Positions 19,489 through 29,819 of a DNA stretch of 64,000 bases are shown here, piece after piece. The notes beneath the pieces are model-generated. The model ran no database searches. It was not told the DNA's origin and worked only from the letters and a program-made list of their open reading frames with translations. Source of the DNA: Ruegeria lacuscaerulensis ITI-1157 (GTDB taxonomy: Bacteria > Pseudomonadota > Alphaproteobacteria > Rhodobacterales > Rhodobacteraceae); contig GG704596.1 in assembly GCA_000161775.1 (NCBI GenBank), positions 1,261,113 through 1,325,112 of the forward strand, in the 5' to 3' direction. Position numbers and translations under genes: made by a program. Numbering within the stretch: position 1 is the first letter of the stretch; each line of letters starts with the position of its first letter.

Positions 19489-21228
19489 ATGTCGAATTCG
19501 GACACCATGGCCAACCGATGGGTGCGGTTTCAGAACCGCCTGTATGCGCGCCTCAGCCAGCGCAGGAAGCCCGTCAGCGGCTTTGTCGGTCAGCCCGAGC
19601 CGCGCACGGTCGGGGTCTTTGCGCGCGGGCGGCAGTTGGTGGCCGGAAACCTGATGTTCGCGGGTTACCTGGTCGAAGCTCCGGACACGGGCTTGTGGGA
19701 GGTTGCAGCCCCCAACGCCGCATTCGATGCTGAACGCCACGGGTTTGCCTGGCTGGACGATCTGGCCGCAGTGGGTGATGCCGCGGCACGGGAAAAGGCG
19801 CAACGCTGGGTCTGGGGCTGGATCGAGACCCACGGCAAGGGGCAGGGCCCGGGCTGGGCGCCGGACCTGACCGGACGCCGGCTGATCCGGTGGATCAATC
19901 ACGCGCTGTTTCTGCTGCGCGGTATGGACGAGGCCCACAGCCGCCTGTTTTTCCGGTCTCTGTCACAGCAGACCTGGTTCTTGTCCAAACGCTGGCACAC
20001 GGCGACACCGGGGCTGCCCCGTTTCGAGGCCTTGGCAGGTTTGGTTCAGGCCGGTTTGGCGCTGGAGGGGATGGACGATATCGCCGACCCGGCGGTGCGG
20101 GCGCTGGCCCGCGAATGTGAAACGCAGATCGATGCGCAGGGTGGCATTCCCACCCGCAACCCCGAAGAACTGCTGGACGTTTTCACCCTGCTGACCTGGA
20201 CCTCGGCCGCGCTGGGCGAGGTGGGCCGGGGGACGCCGGCAGCCCAGATGGCGGCTATCAAGCGGATCGCGCCGACGTTGCGCAATCTGCGCCACGCCGA
20301 TGGCGCGCTTGCCCGTTTCCACGGCGGCGGGCGTGGGGTCGAGGGCCGGCTGGAACAGGCTTTGGCGCAAAGCGGGGTCAAGCCGCAGCCCGGCAAAGGC
20401 CTGACGATGGGCTATGCGCGGTTGTCGGCCGCGCGGACCTCGGTGATTGTCGACGCAGCCCCACCGCCCAAGGGGGTGGCGTCCTACAATGCCCATGCAT
20501 CGACGCTGGCATTCGAACTGACCTCGGGTCGGCGCCCGCTGATCGTGAATTGCGGATCCGGGGTCAGCTTTGGTCTTGAGTGGCGGCGGGCCGGGCGCGC
20601 CACGCCCTCGCATTCCACCCTATGTCTCGACGGTTACTCCAGCGCGCGGCTGGCGCCCCCGGTCAAAGGCACCACCAACGAGGCGCTGGTGGATGGACCG
20701 CGCGAGGTTCCGGTTGAGTTCGAGGATGCGTTTCAGGGAAAACGGGTCATGTCCGGGCATGACGGATATGCCCGCGTCTTTGGCCTGACCCACGCCCGCA
20801 CGCTCGAGCTGCGTTTTGACGGGCGGACGTTGTCCGGCGAAGACATCCTGCTGACCGCGACCGACAAGGCCAAGCGGCGATTCGACCGCGCGCTGGAAGC
20901 ATCCCGCCTTGCAGGGATCGGTTTTGACATCCGCTTTCACCTGCACCCGGATGTCGACGCGGCGCTGGACCTTGGCGGAACTGCCGTGTCGATGGCACTC
21001 AAAAGCGGTGAGATCTGGGTGTTTCGCCACGACGGGGCTGGGAAATTGGCAGTCGAGCCCAGCGTTTACCTTGAAAAAGGTCGCCTGAAGCCCCGCGCGA
21101 CAAAACAGATCGTTCTCTCCGGGCGCGCAATCGAGTATGCGACGCGCATCCGGTGGACGCTGAGCAAGGCCCAGGATACAGCCTATGCCGTGCGCGACGT
21201 GCACCGGGACGAACCCGATTTCGACTGA
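19489..21228 (+). CDS. Heparinase II/III family protein
   Basis: 579 residues from the ATG at 19489. Starts at 19420 or 19507 are also possible. An alpha-helical toroid N-terminal half has WAPDLTGRRLIRWINHALFLL. A beta-sandwich heparinase II/III domain (about 330-560) contains SYNAHASTLAFELTSG and a PSHSTLCLDG motif. Homologues are polysaccharide lyases, but in Rhodobacteraceae this single gene sits constantly between rsmB and purH without polysaccharide genes. No secretion signal is evident. Substrate is unknown. Confidence 0.85.
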   Translation: MSNSDTMANRWVRFQNRLYARLSQRRKPVSGFVGQPEPRTVGVFARGRQLVAGNLMFAGYLVEAPDTGLWEVAAPNAAFDAERHGFAWLDDLAAVGDAAAREKAQRWVWGWIETHGKGQGPGWAPDLTGRRLIRWINHALFLLRGMDEAHSRLFFRSLSQQTWFLSKRWHTATPGLPRFEALAGLVQAGLALEGMDDIADPAVRALARECETQIDAQGGIPTRNPEELLDVFTLLTWTSAALGEVGRGTPAAQMAAIKRIAPTLRNLRHADGALARFHGGGRGVEGRLEQALAQSGVKPQPGKGLTMGYARLSAARTSVIVDAAPPPKGVASYNAHASTLAFELTSGRRPLIVNCGSGVSFGLEWRRAGRATPSHSTLCLDGYSSARLAPPVKGTTNEALVDGPREVPVEFEDAFQGKRVMSGHDGYARVFGLTHARTLELRFDGRTLSGEDILLTATDKAKRRFDRALEASRLAGIGFDIRFHLHPDVDAALDLGGTAVSMALKSGEIWVFRHDGAGKLAVEPSVYLEKGRLKPRATKQIVLSGRAIEYATRIRWTLSKAQDTAYAVRDVHRDEPDFD

Positions 21229-21249
21229 GCCAAAAGGACCTTTGGACCC

Positions 21250-22839
21250 ATGACCGACCTTCACCCCGTGCGCCGCGCGTTGCTTTCCGTTTCCGACAAG
21301 ACCGGTTTGATCGATCTGGGCAAGGCCCTGGCCGACCGCGGGGTCGAGCTGCTGTCGACCGGCGGCACCGCCAAGGCGCTGCGCGATGCCGGGCTTGCGG
21401 TCAAGGATGTCAGCGAGGTCACGGGTTTCCCCGAGATGATGGATGGCCGGGTCAAGACGCTGCACCCGATGGTGCATGGCGGCCTGCTGGCGCTGCGCGA
21501 CAATGACGCCCATGTGGCGGCGATGCAGGAGCATGGCATCGGCCCGATCGACCTGCTGGTGGTCAACCTCTACCCGTTCGAGGAAACGGTGGCCAAGGGC
21601 GCGGGCTATGACGAATGCATCGAAAACATCGACATCGGCGGCCCCGCGATGATCCGCGCCGCGGCCAAGAACCACGCCTTCGTCAACGTGGTGGTGGATG
21701 TCGAGGATTACTCGGCCCTGCTGGATCAGCTCGAGGAAAATTACGGCAAGACGTCGCTGGGCTTCCGCCAGTGGCTGGCGCAGAAGGCCTATGCCCGCAC
21801 CGGAGCCTATGACGCAGCCGTGTCCAACTGGTTGGCCGATGCACTGCAAATCGACACCCCCAAGCGCCGCGTGTTCGCCGGCGAGCTGAAACAGCCCCTG
21901 CGCTATGGCGAGAACAGCCACCAGCAGGCGGCGTTCTATGTCGATGGCTCGGGCCGTCCCGGTGTCGCCACCGCCGTTCAGCATCAGGGCAAGGAGCTGA
22001 GCTACAACAACATCAACGACACCGACGCCGCCTTTGAACTGGTGGCCGAGTTCGACCCGCGCGACAGCGCCGCCTGCGCTATCATCAAGCACGCGAACCC
22101 CTGCGGCGTTGCAACGGGCGCCACGTTGCTCGAGGCATACAAGGCGGCGTTCGACTGCGACCGGACCTCGGCCTTTGGCGGGATCGTGGCGCTGAACCGG
22201 CCGCTGGACGCGGAAACAGCGCGCGAAATCACCGGCATCTTCACCGAGGTCGTGATCGCCCCCGGCGCCACCGACGAGGCCAAGGCGATCTTTGCCGCCA
22301 AGAAGAACCTGCGCCTGCTGACCACCGAGGCGCTGCCCGACCCCCGCGCGGGCGGGCTGGCCTTCCGCCAGGTGGCCGGCGGGCTGCTGGTGCAGGACAA
22401 GGACAACGGCCATGTCGAGATGGATGACCTGAAGGTCGTGACCAAGCTGGCCCCCACGCCCGAGCAGATGCGCGATCTGCTGTTTGCCTGGAAAGTGGCC
22501 AAGCACGTCAAGTCGAACGCCATCGTCTATGTCAAGAACGAGGCCACGGTGGGCGTCGGCGCCGGTCAGATGAGCCGGGTGGATTCCGCCCTGATCGCCG
22601 CCAAGAAGGCCGAGCGCATGGCCGAAGCCCTGGGCCTGCCCCAGCCGCTGACCATCGGCTCGGCCGTGGCGTCGGACGCGTTCTTCCCCTTCCCCGACGG
22701 GCTGATGGAGGCTGCCGCCGCAGGCGCGACCTGCGTGATCCAGCCGGGCGGGTCGATGCGGGACGACGAGGTGATCGCCGCCGCCGACGAGGCCGGCCTG
22801 GCCATGGTGTTCACCGGCATGCGGCACTTCCGCCACTGA
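21250..22839 (+). CDS. purH: Bifunctional AICAR formyltransferase/IMP cyclohydrolase
   Basis: Last two steps of de novo IMP synthesis. 529 residues. The N-terminal MGS-like cyclohydrolase domain (about 1-195) has [15 protein letters not shown], and the formyltransferase domain follows with the catalytic Lys280-His281 in IIKHANPCG. It ends with the family's [12 protein letters not shown]. It starts 21 bp after the heparinase-like gene and overlaps lspA by one base. Confidence 0.98.
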   Translation: MTDLHPVRRALLSVSDKTGLIDLGKALADRGVELLSTGGTAKALRDAGLAVKDVSEVTGFPEMMDGRVKTLHPMVHGGLLALRDNDAHVAAMQEHGIGPIDLLVVNLYPFEETVAKGAGYDECIENIDIGGPAMIRAAAKNHAFVNVVVDVEDYSALLDQLEENYGKTSLGFRQWLAQKAYARTGAYDAAVSNWLADALQIDTPKRRVFAGELKQPLRYGENSHQQAAFYVDGSGRPGVATAVQHQGKELSYNNINDTDAAFELVAEFDPRDSAACAIIKHANPCGVATGATLLEAYKAAFDCDRTSAFGGIVALNRPLDAETAREITGIFTEVVIAPGATDEAKAIFAAKKNLRLLTTEALPDPRAGGLAFRQVAGGLLVQDKDNGHVEMDDLKVVTKLAPTPEQMRDLLFAWKVAKHVKSNAIVYVKNEATVGVGAGQMSRVDSALIAAKKAERMAEALGLPQPLTIGSAVASDAFFPFPDGLMEAAAAGATCVIQPGGSMRDDEVIAAADEAGLAMVFTGMRHFRH

Positions 22840-23315
22840 TGCGGGGCCGGGTTCTGCTCTGGGCCGGGCTGGCCGCGTTTGCGATCGACCAGCTCAGCAA
22901 ATACCTGGTCGTCCACGTGTTGCGCGTGGCCGACCGGCCCGGCGGCATCGAGGTGCTGCCGCCGCTGCTGACCTTTCGCTATGGCGAGAATCGGGGCATC
23001 AATTTCGGCCTGTTCCAGGGCAATTCCGAAGCTGCGCGCTGGTTTCTCATCGCTGTTTCGCTGGCCATCAGCATCGGTGTTTTCGTCTGGCTCTGGCGCA
23101 CGGCCGCATCGCGGCGGATGCTGGTTTTCGGCGGATTGCTGATCGGAGGAGCGTTGGGGAACGTGGTTGACCGGGTGCTGTACGGGTATGTTCTGGATTT
23201 CCTGAACATGTCTTGCTGCGGTATCAACAACCCATATGTGTTCAACCTGGCCGACGTGTTCATCTTTGCCGGCGCGCTGGGGCTGGTGCTGCTGGATGGC
23301 AAAAAGCCCTCGTGA
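22839..23315 (+). CDS. lspA: Lipoprotein signal peptidase (signal peptidase II)
   Basis: Integral membrane aspartyl protease that removes the signal peptide of prolipoproteins. 158 residues with four hydrophobic helices. The catalytic aspartates are Asp111 in GNVVDR and Asp139 in NLADVFIF. The ATG overlaps the purH stop (TGATG). The next gene encodes a lipoprotein, a natural client. Confidence 0.97.
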   Translation: MRGRVLLWAGLAAFAIDQLSKYLVVHVLRVADRPGGIEVLPPLLTFRYGENRGINFGLFQGNSEAARWFLIAVSLAISIGVFVWLWRTAASRRMLVFGGLLIGGALGNVVDRVLYGYVLDFLNMSCCGINNPYVFNLADVFIFAGALGLVLLDGKKPS

Positions 23316-23365
23316 CGCGCTGGTTGTTATGCGCTAAAAGCGCCTGAAACAGGCTGGAGACCAAG

Positions 23366-23881
23366 ATGCGGATGCCGCGCGCCACCATTGCCCTGACACT
23401 CGCCGCCCTTGCCGCGGGGTGTTCCGATATCGGCCTGCGCCATCTCGACGCGCCCGGCTCGGGGCCTGACGAGTTTTCGGTGATGCCGGTCAAGCCGCTG
23501 ACCCAGCCCAAGGATTATGCCTTTCTGCCCGCCCCCACACCGGGCGGCGAGAACCTGACCGATCCCAACCCCAAAGGTGACGCGGTGGCCGCGCTGGGCG
23601 GCAATGCCGCGGCGCTGAAGCCCGCGGGCGGCATCCCGTCGTCGGATGCGGCGCTGGTCACGGCCTCCAGCCGCTATGGCGTGGCGCCCGACACCCGGCA
23701 GGCTCTGGCCGCCGAGGACGAGGCGTTCCGCACCCGCCAGGCGCGCTGGACCCGACTGCGTCTGTTCAAGGTGGACCGCTACTCGCAGGTCTACAAGCGC
23801 GACTCCATCGATTCCAGGCAACAGGCCGAAGCCTTCCGCCGGCAGGGGTACGAAACCCCGTCCTTCCCGCCGGATGAATAA
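23366..23881 (+). CDS. DUF3035 lipoprotein
   Basis: 171 residues with a signal peptide and lipobox LAAGC (Cys19), so it should be lipidated in the envelope. The mature part has the DUF3035 pattern: DEFSVMPVKPLTQPKDYAFLP followed by a proline- and alanine-rich stretch. Function is unknown. It sits 50 bp downstream of lspA and before the M16 peptidase pair, a conserved Rhodobacterales order. Confidence 0.85.
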   Translation: MRMPRATIALTLAALAAGCSDIGLRHLDAPGSGPDEFSVMPVKPLTQPKDYAFLPAPTPGGENLTDPNPKGDAVAALGGNAAALKPAGGIPSSDAALVTASSRYGVAPDTRQALAAEDEAFRTRQARWTRLRLFKVDRYSQVYKRDSIDSRQQAEAFRRQGYETPSFPPDE

Positions 23882-23963
23882 TCCTTAACTTTCCGTCATC
23901 GCTCTTGATCCCGCCCGGCGCCACCGTAGTTTGAAGGCCAACGACACAGACGGAGGATGCCCC

Positions 23964-25304
23964 ATGGTTCGGGCCCTGGCGTTTTGCGCCGCACTGACAA
24001 TCGCAGCCCCGGTTCTGGCCGGAACCGGCCACGAGGCCGTGACCACGTTTACCTTGGACAACGGCATGGACGTGGTGGTGATCGAGGATCACCGCGCCCC
24101 GGTCGTGCAGCACATGGTCTGGTACCGGGCCGGATCGGCGGACGAGCCGGTGGGCTCATCCGGCGTGGCGCATTTCCTGGAACATCTTCTGTTCAAGGGC
24201 ACCGACAGCATGGCTCCGGGAGAGCTGTCGGCCACCGTCGCGGCCAATGGCGGCAATGACAACGCCTTCACCTCGTATGACTACACGGCCTATTTCCAGC
24301 GCGTGGCCGCCGACCGGCTGGGCCTGATGATGAAGATGGAGGCCGACCGGATGCGCAACCTCAGGCTCTCGCAGGGGGACATTGCGACCGAACGCGACGT
24401 GATCCTGGAAGAGCGCAACCAGCGCACCGAGAACAACCCGCGCGCCCTGTTCGGCGAACAGATGAGCGCGGCGCAGTATCTCAACCACCGCTACGGCGTT
24501 CCGGTGATCGGCTGGAAGCACGAGATGGAAGAACTGGACATGGAGGACGCGCTGTCCTTCTACCAGACCTATTACGCGCCCAACAACGCGATCCTGGTGG
24601 TGACCGGCGACGTGGACCCGGACCAGGTCAAGGCGCTGGCCGAGACCCATTACGGCGTCATCCCGGCCAACCCCGACCTGCCCGAGCGGGTCCGCTCGCA
24701 GGAGCCGCCTCAGACCGCGGCCCGCCGTCTGACCTTCAAGGATGCGCGCGTGTCGCAGCCCTATGTCCAACGTAGCTATCTGGCGCCCGAACGCGACGCC
24801 GGCGCGCAGGAGAAGGCCGCGGCGCTGTACCTGCTGGCCGAGCTGCTGGGCGGCAGCACCACATCCTATCTGAACGAAAAACTGCAGCTTGAGCAGCAAC
24901 TGGCAGTCTATGCCGGGGCGTTTTACGGCGGCGTGTCGCTGGATGACACGACATTTGACCTGATCGTCGTTCCGGCTGAAGGCGTGTCGCTGCAACAGGC
25001 CGAAGAGGCGATGGATCAGGCGGTGGCCGATTTCATCGCCGAGGGCGTCAAGCAAGAGGACCTGGACCGGATCAAGCTGCAACTGCGTGCCGCGCAGATC
25101 TATGCCCGCGACAATGTCGACGGGATCGGCAACCGCTATGGCCGGGCGCTGACCAGCGGCCTGACGGTCGAGGACGTGCAAGCCTGGCCTGACATCCTGC
25201 AGGCGCTCACCGGCGACGACATCATCGCCGCCGCGCGCGAGGTTCTGCGCCCCGAATCCTCGGTCACCGGTTGGCTGATGCGCGATGACGAGGTGACCCA
25301 ATGA
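23964..25304 (+). CDS. M16 family zinc metallopeptidase (catalytic subunit)
   Basis: 446 residues from the ATG at 23964, which has CGGAGGA upstream and begins a signal peptide (VRALAFCAALTIAAPVLAG). An earlier in-frame start is not supported. The inverted zinc motif HFLEH (residues 70-74), with the third ligand Glu about 77 residues later in EERNQR, marks an active pitrilysin-type peptidase. It overlaps the second M16 gene by 4 bp. The two probably form a periplasmic heterodimer. Confidence 0.92.
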   Translation: MVRALAFCAALTIAAPVLAGTGHEAVTTFTLDNGMDVVVIEDHRAPVVQHMVWYRAGSADEPVGSSGVAHFLEHLLFKGTDSMAPGELSATVAANGGNDNAFTSYDYTAYFQRVAADRLGLMMKMEADRMRNLRLSQGDIATERDVILEERNQRTENNPRALFGEQMSAAQYLNHRYGVPVIGWKHEMEELDMEDALSFYQTYYAPNNAILVVTGDVDPDQVKALAETHYGVIPANPDLPERVRSQEPPQTAARRLTFKDARVSQPYVQRSYLAPERDAGAQEKAAALYLLAELLGGSTTSYLNEKLQLEQQLAVYAGAFYGGVSLDDTTFDLIVVPAEGVSLQQAEEAMDQAVADFIAEGVKQEDLDRIKLQLRAAQIYARDNVDGIGNRYGRALTSGLTVEDVQAWPDILQALTGDDIIAAAREVLRPESSVTGWLMRDDEVTQ

Positions 25305-26611
25305 TCCGTTTTCTTGCCCCCCTGATTGCCCTGCTGATCGCGCTGCCGGCCTGGGCCGAAATCAAGATCCAGGAGGTCACCTCGCCCGGCGGTATCCGGG
25401 CCTGGCTGGTCGAGGATCACTCGATCCCCTTCACCGCGCTGGAACTGCGGTTCCGTGGGGGCACCTCGCTGGACGATCCCGACAAGCGCGGTGCGGTCTA
25501 CCTGATGAGCGGCCTGCTGGAGGAAGGCGCGGGCGACATGGACGCGCGCAGCTATGCGCGGGCGCTGGAGTCGCTGGCGGCCTCCTTCGGCTATGACGCG
25601 TCGGATGACAGCGTGGCGATCTCGGCCCAGTTCCTGACCGAGAACCGCGACCAGGCGGTGGACCTGCTGCGTACCACGATCCAGCAGCCGCGGTTCGACC
25701 AGGATGCGATCGACCGGGTGCGGGCGCAGGTGCTGTCGGGGTTGCGGTCCGACCAGACCGACCCGAACACCATCGCGGGCCAGACCTTCGCCCGTATGGC
25801 TTATGGCGATCACCCTTACGGCTCGGACGGGAAGGGCACGATCGAAAGCGTTTCGGCCCTGACCCGCGATGACATCGTGGCGGCCCACAAGGGCGTATTT
25901 GCCAAGGACCGGCTGTATGTGGGCGCCGTGGGCGACATCACCCCCGACGAACTGGGCGCGCTGCTGGACAATCTGCTGGCCGATCTGCCCGAGACGGGCA
26001 AGCCGATCCCCGGCAAGGCGCAGGTGAACATCCCCGGCGGCGTCACGGTGGTCGAGTTCGACACGCCGCAATCGGTGGCGCTGTTCGGCCAGAAGGGCAT
26101 CGACCGCGACGACCCGGATTTCTTCGCGGCCTACATCCTGAACCACATCCTCGGCGGCGGTGGCTTCGAAAGCCGCCTGATGCAGGAAGTGCGCGAAAAG
26201 CGCGGCCTGACCTACGGCGTCGGAACCTATCTGGTGCCCAAGGATCTGGCCTCGGTCTATCTCGGGTCGGTGTCCTCGGCCAATGACCGGATCGCGCAGG
26301 CCATCACGGTGATCCGCGACGAATGGCGGCGCGCCGCGACCGAAGGCGTGACCCAGAAAGAGCTGGACGACGCCAAGACCTATCTGACCGGCGCCTATCC
26401 GCTGCGCTTTGACGGCAATGCCCGGATCGCGGGGATCATGGTGGGGATGCAGATGGAAGGCCTGCCGATCGACTACATCGCCACCCGCAACGACAAGGTG
26501 AACGCGGTGACGCTGGACGAGGTGAACCGCGTCGCGGCCGAGTTGCTGGACCCGGACGGGCTGCATTTCGTAGTGGTGGGCAAACCCGAGGGGCTCGAGA
26601 CCACGAACTGA
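25301..26611 (+). CDS. M16 family peptidase-like protein lacking the zinc motif (partner subunit)
   Basis: 436 residues with a signal peptide (MIRFLAPLIALLIALPAWA). Where the catalytic partner has HxxEH this protein has YLMSGLLEEG, so zinc binding is lost. It keeps the substrate-binding REKRGLTYGV Arg/Tyr region and the GGGGFESRL loop of M16 beta-type subunits. Translation is coupled to the upstream M16 gene (ATGA overlap). It fits a non-catalytic partner that contributes the Arg-Tyr pair, as in other two-chain M16 enzymes. Confidence 0.9.
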   Translation: MIRFLAPLIALLIALPAWAEIKIQEVTSPGGIRAWLVEDHSIPFTALELRFRGGTSLDDPDKRGAVYLMSGLLEEGAGDMDARSYARALESLAASFGYDASDDSVAISAQFLTENRDQAVDLLRTTIQQPRFDQDAIDRVRAQVLSGLRSDQTDPNTIAGQTFARMAYGDHPYGSDGKGTIESVSALTRDDIVAAHKGVFAKDRLYVGAVGDITPDELGALLDNLLADLPETGKPIPGKAQVNIPGGVTVVEFDTPQSVALFGQKGIDRDDPDFFAAYILNHILGGGGFESRLMQEVREKRGLTYGVGTYLVPKDLASVYLGSVSSANDRIAQAITVIRDEWRRAATEGVTQKELDDAKTYLTGAYPLRFDGNARIAGIMVGMQMEGLPIDYIATRNDKVNAVTLDEVNRVAAELLDPDGLHFVVVGKPEGLETTN

Positions 26612-26617
26612 GGCGCG

Positions 26618-26638
26618 GGGCTGAGCGGTGCTCAGCCC
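26618..26638. terminator. Hairpin between convergent M16 and SDR genes
   Basis: A perfect 9-bp stem (GGGCTGAGC with GCTCAGCCC, loop GGT) overlaps the last codons of the convergent SDR gene. There is no clear U-tract on either strand. The position between convergent genes supports a bidirectional termination role. Confidence 0.5.
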
Positions 26639-27447
26639 TTGTTGCCGGCCATCCCGCGCAGCATCTGCCCCATCATCTGACCGAATCGGCCCGAGCCGCG
26701 CTGATACAGCGCCCCGTCCACGGCCAGAACCGTCCCGCTGATGTAACTGGCCATGTCCGAGGCCAGAAACAGGCAGGCATTGGCCACGTCCTGCGGCGTA
26801 CCCCAGCGGCCCAGAGGCACGTCCTGCAGCAACTGCTTGCCCGCGTCGGGTGTGGGGGCCAGACGCTTGGCGCCCTCGGTGCCCTCGATGAAACCCGGCA
26901 CCACCGAGTTCACCCGGATGCCCTCGACGCCCCATTCCATCGACAGGGTGCGGGTGATCTGATCGACCCCCGCCTTGGCCGCGCAGACATGGGCCTGGCC
27001 CTCGTAGGGCAGATAGGATTGCGGGGCCGAAATGTTGATGACGTTGCCGCCGGGCCGTTTCAGATAGGGATAGGCGCCTTTCAGCACATGCACGGTGCCC
27101 ATCAGGTCGATCTCGACCACGGTGCGGAAGGCGTTGACCGACATTTCCGCCATCAGCGCCGGGAAATTGCCCGCCGCGCCCGAAACCAGCACGTCGAAAT
27201 CGCCGAGCGCCGCGTGGAACTGTTTCAGCCCCTCGGCGACCGCCTCGGCATCTCGCACGTCGAAGGCCGCGCCGATGGCCTCGTCCGCGCCCGCCGCCTT
27301 CAACGCGGCGATGGTGTCGTCCACCTTCTCCTGCGAGCGGCTGGCCACGGCCAGTTTGGCGCCCGAGGCCGCGAAGGCCTCGGCGATGCCCCGGTTGATG
27401 CCGCTGGTGCCACCAATGACGATGACCGTCTTTCCCGCAAAGTCCAT
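26632..27447 (-). CDS. SDR oxidoreductase, 2,4-dienoyl-CoA reductase-like
   Basis: 271 residues with the Rossmann glycine motif GGTSGINRG. The classical YxxxK active site is altered to HVCAAK, with His in place of Tyr. The surroundings (GNFPALMAEMSVNAFRTVVEID, GQAHVCAAKAGVDQITR, GFIEGTEGAKRL) strongly resemble peroxisomal-type 2,4-dienoyl-CoA reductase (DECR2), a group that lacks the standard Tyr. Such an enzyme would help beta-oxidation of unsaturated fatty acids. It is 27 bp downstream of ALDH16 on the same strand. Confidence 0.8.
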   Translation of the reverse strand: MDFAGKTVIVIGGTSGINRGIAEAFAASGAKLAVASRSQEKVDDTIAALKAAGADEAIGAAFDVRDAEAVAEGLKQFHAALGDFDVLVSGAAGNFPALMAEMSVNAFRTVVEIDLMGTVHVLKGAYPYLKRPGGNVINISAPQSYLPYEGQAHVCAAKAGVDQITRTLSMEWGVEGIRVNSVVPGFIEGTEGAKRLAPTPDAGKQLLQDVPLGRWGTPQDVANACLFLASDMASYISGTVLAVDGALYQRGSGRFGQMMGQMLRGMAGNKG

Positions 27448-27474
27448 GCAGAGCTTCCCCCTGATGCGCGAGCC

Positions 27475-29808
27475 CTACTCTCCGTAGGGCACCCAGATGT
27501 TCTTGATCTCGGTCGCAGCCTGCAGGAAGCGGCGGGTGTGGTCCATGCTCCAGTCAAATGCCGTCGCGTTATTGACCCAGGTCCGTTTCAGGTTCCCGGC
27601 CGAGGCTTTCTCGATCTGCGCTGACAGGTCCGACGACGAGAAGGACCAGACCGCATCCACGTTCAGATGTGAGGCCAGCGGTTTGGCCAGTTCCTCGTGG
27701 CTGCCCGTCAGGATGTTGACCACGCCGGCGGGCACGTCCGAGGTGTCCAGCACCTGATAGAAATCTGTGGCCGCCAGCGGATAGGGCTCGGACGCCACCA
27801 GAACCACCCGGTTGCCCATCGCGATCGCCGGGGCCATGGCCGAGACCAGACCCAGCAGCGGCGCTTCGTCGGCACAAAGCGCGCCGATCACGCCCACCGG
27901 TTCCTTCATCGCAATCGCCACGCCCCGGATCGGAACGCCATGCACCTGGCCGTCATACTTGTCGGCCCAGGCGGCGGCGGTGAACAGGCGCTGGATCGCG
28001 GTGTCGACCTCTTTCGCGCCGTCCTTGCGGCCGGTCATCGCGTCGATGCGATGCGCGAATTCGTCGGCGCGGGCCGAGAGGTTCTCGCCGATGTAATACA
28101 GGATCTGCGCCCGCAGATGACCGGTGGTCTTGGACCAGCCCTTTGCCCCCGCCGCGGCCTCGACCGCGTTGCGCACGTCCTTGCGGTTGGCCAGACCCAC
28201 ATGGCCCAGCAGCCCCGCCTTGCCCCAGACCGCGCGGGAATAGCCGCCATCGGGCCGCGCCTGCTTGCCGCCGACATACAGCTTGGCTGTGCGGTCGATC
28301 GGGTCGACCGGGCCGCCCTCGCCCACGACGGGTTCGATTTTCGCCAGCGGCTTGGTTTTGCCCTTGGGCTTGGTATAGGCGCTCAGCCCTTCCCAGCCAC
28401 CTTCCCGGCCAAAGCCGCTTTCGCGCACGCCGCCAAAGCCCGCGGCCGCGTCGAACAGGTTGGTGGCATTGACCCAGACCACGCCCGCGACCAGCTTGGG
28501 CGCGATGTCCAGCGCAAGGTTCACGTTCTCGGTCCAGACCGTGGCCGCCAGCCCGTAACGGGTGTTGTTGGCCAGTTCGACCGCCTCGGCCGGGGTGCGG
28601 AAGGTCGAGGAGACCAGAACCGGGCCGAATATCTCCTCCTGCATCAGCGGGTCCGAGGTTTCGAGGCCGGTGATCAGCGTCGGCGGGTAGTAGCAGCCGT
28701 TGGCGGGCAACTCACAGGCGGGTTGGTAAACCTGGCCCACCGCGTTGCCCTCGACCATCGATTTGATGGTCTGCAGCTGCACTGGGTCCACCACGGCACC
28801 CACGTCGATGCACTTGTCCAGCGGGTTGCCGATGCGCAGCTTGTCCATGCGGGCGCGCAGCTTGGCGTAGAACCGCTCGGCAATGCCCTCCTGCACCAGC
28901 AGGCGCGAGCCTGCACAGCAGACCTGCCCCTGGTTGAACCAGATCGCATCGACCAGACCTTCGATGGCTGAATCGATATCGGCGTCGTCAAAGACGATAT
29001 AGGGCGACTTGCCGCCCAGCTCGAGCGTCAGTGACTTGCCCGACCCGGCGGTGGCCTCACGGATGCGGCGGCCCACTTCGGTCGAACCGGTAAAGGCGAT
29101 CTTGTCCACGTCTGCCTTCACGATCATCTCGCCCACCGCGCCGTCGCCGGTGACGATGTTGACCACGCCCTTGGGCAGACCGGCCTGCATGCAGATATCG
29201 GCAAACAGCAGCGCCGTCAGCGAGGTGTATTCGGCCGGTTTCAGAACCACCGTGTTGCCCATGGCCAGCGCCGGGGCCACCTTCCACGCCAGCATCAGCA
29301 GCGGGAAGTTCCACGGGATGATCTGGCCGCAGACCCCCAGCGCCTGCGCGTCGGGCAGCTCGCTTTCCATCAGCTGGGCCATGCCCGCGTGATAGTAGAA
29401 ATGTCGCTGCACCAGAGGAATGTCGATGTCGCGCGATTCCCGGATCGGCTTGCCGTTGTCCAGAGTTTCCAGCACTGCGAACAGGCGGGCATGCTTCTGG
29501 ATCAGCCGCGCGATGGCGTAGAGGTACCGGGCGCGGGCGGGGCCGCCCTGCTTTTCCCATTTGGGTTGCGCCTTTCGCGCGGCGGCCACGGCGGCGTCCA
29601 CGTCGGCCTGGGTGGCTTGGGTCAGGGTCGCCAGAACCTCGCCCGTGGCCGGGTTGCGGCTTTCAAACGCTTGGCCGGGCTTGGTGAAGGCGCCGTCGAT
29701 GAAATGGCCGAACTTGTCGCCCTGATCGACCAGCCATGCCAGGGCTTCGGCGGCGCTTTCCGGGGCGGGTCCGTATTCCATGGTCTCGAAAATCTCTTTG
29801 ACTGTCAT
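27475..29808 (-). CDS. Double aldehyde dehydrogenase, ALDH16 family
   Basis: 777 residues, far longer than single-domain ALDHs. Residues about 30-490 form a complete aldehyde dehydrogenase with ELGGKSP (general base Glu) and the nucleophile in GQVCCAGSR. Residues about 510-777 form a second ALDH-like domain with an EPVGVIGALC segment but without the Glu/Cys pair. This is the bacterial ALDH16 architecture. It starts 11 bp after deoC, so it probably oxidises acetaldehyde made by DeoC to acetate. Confidence 0.9.
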   Translation of the reverse strand: MTVKEIFETMEYGPAPESAAEALAWLVDQGDKFGHFIDGAFTKPGQAFESRNPATGEVLATLTQATQADVDAAVAAARKAQPKWEKQGGPARARYLYAIARLIQKHARLFAVLETLDNGKPIRESRDIDIPLVQRHFYYHAGMAQLMESELPDAQALGVCGQIIPWNFPLLMLAWKVAPALAMGNTVVLKPAEYTSLTALLFADICMQAGLPKGVVNIVTGDGAVGEMIVKADVDKIAFTGSTEVGRRIREATAGSGKSLTLELGGKSPYIVFDDADIDSAIEGLVDAIWFNQGQVCCAGSRLLVQEGIAERFYAKLRARMDKLRIGNPLDKCIDVGAVVDPVQLQTIKSMVEGNAVGQVYQPACELPANGCYYPPTLITGLETSDPLMQEEIFGPVLVSSTFRTPAEAVELANNTRYGLAATVWTENVNLALDIAPKLVAGVVWVNATNLFDAAAGFGGVRESGFGREGGWEGLSAYTKPKGKTKPLAKIEPVVGEGGPVDPIDRTAKLYVGGKQARPDGGYSRAVWGKAGLLGHVGLANRKDVRNAVEAAAGAKGWSKTTGHLRAQILYYIGENLSARADEFAHRIDAMTGRKDGAKEVDTAIQRLFTAAAWADKYDGQVHGVPIRGVAIAMKEPVGVIGALCADEAPLLGLVSAMAPAIAMGNRVVLVASEPYPLAATDFYQVLDTSDVPAGVVNILTGSHEELAKPLASHLNVDAVWSFSSSDLSAQIEKASAGNLKRTWVNNATAFDWSMDHTRRFLQAATEIKNIWVPYGE

Positions 29809-29819
29809 TGTTCCTGTCC

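Noticed and set aside
17449..19938. 829-codon minus-strand frame across the LysR, sdhAF4-like and rsmB genes
   Set aside because: It spans several recognised genes and has no coherent domain. It is a high-G+C artefact.
20620..22836. 738-codon frame antisense to purH
   Set aside because: purH is complete with catalytic residues on the other strand. The antisense product has no domain signal.
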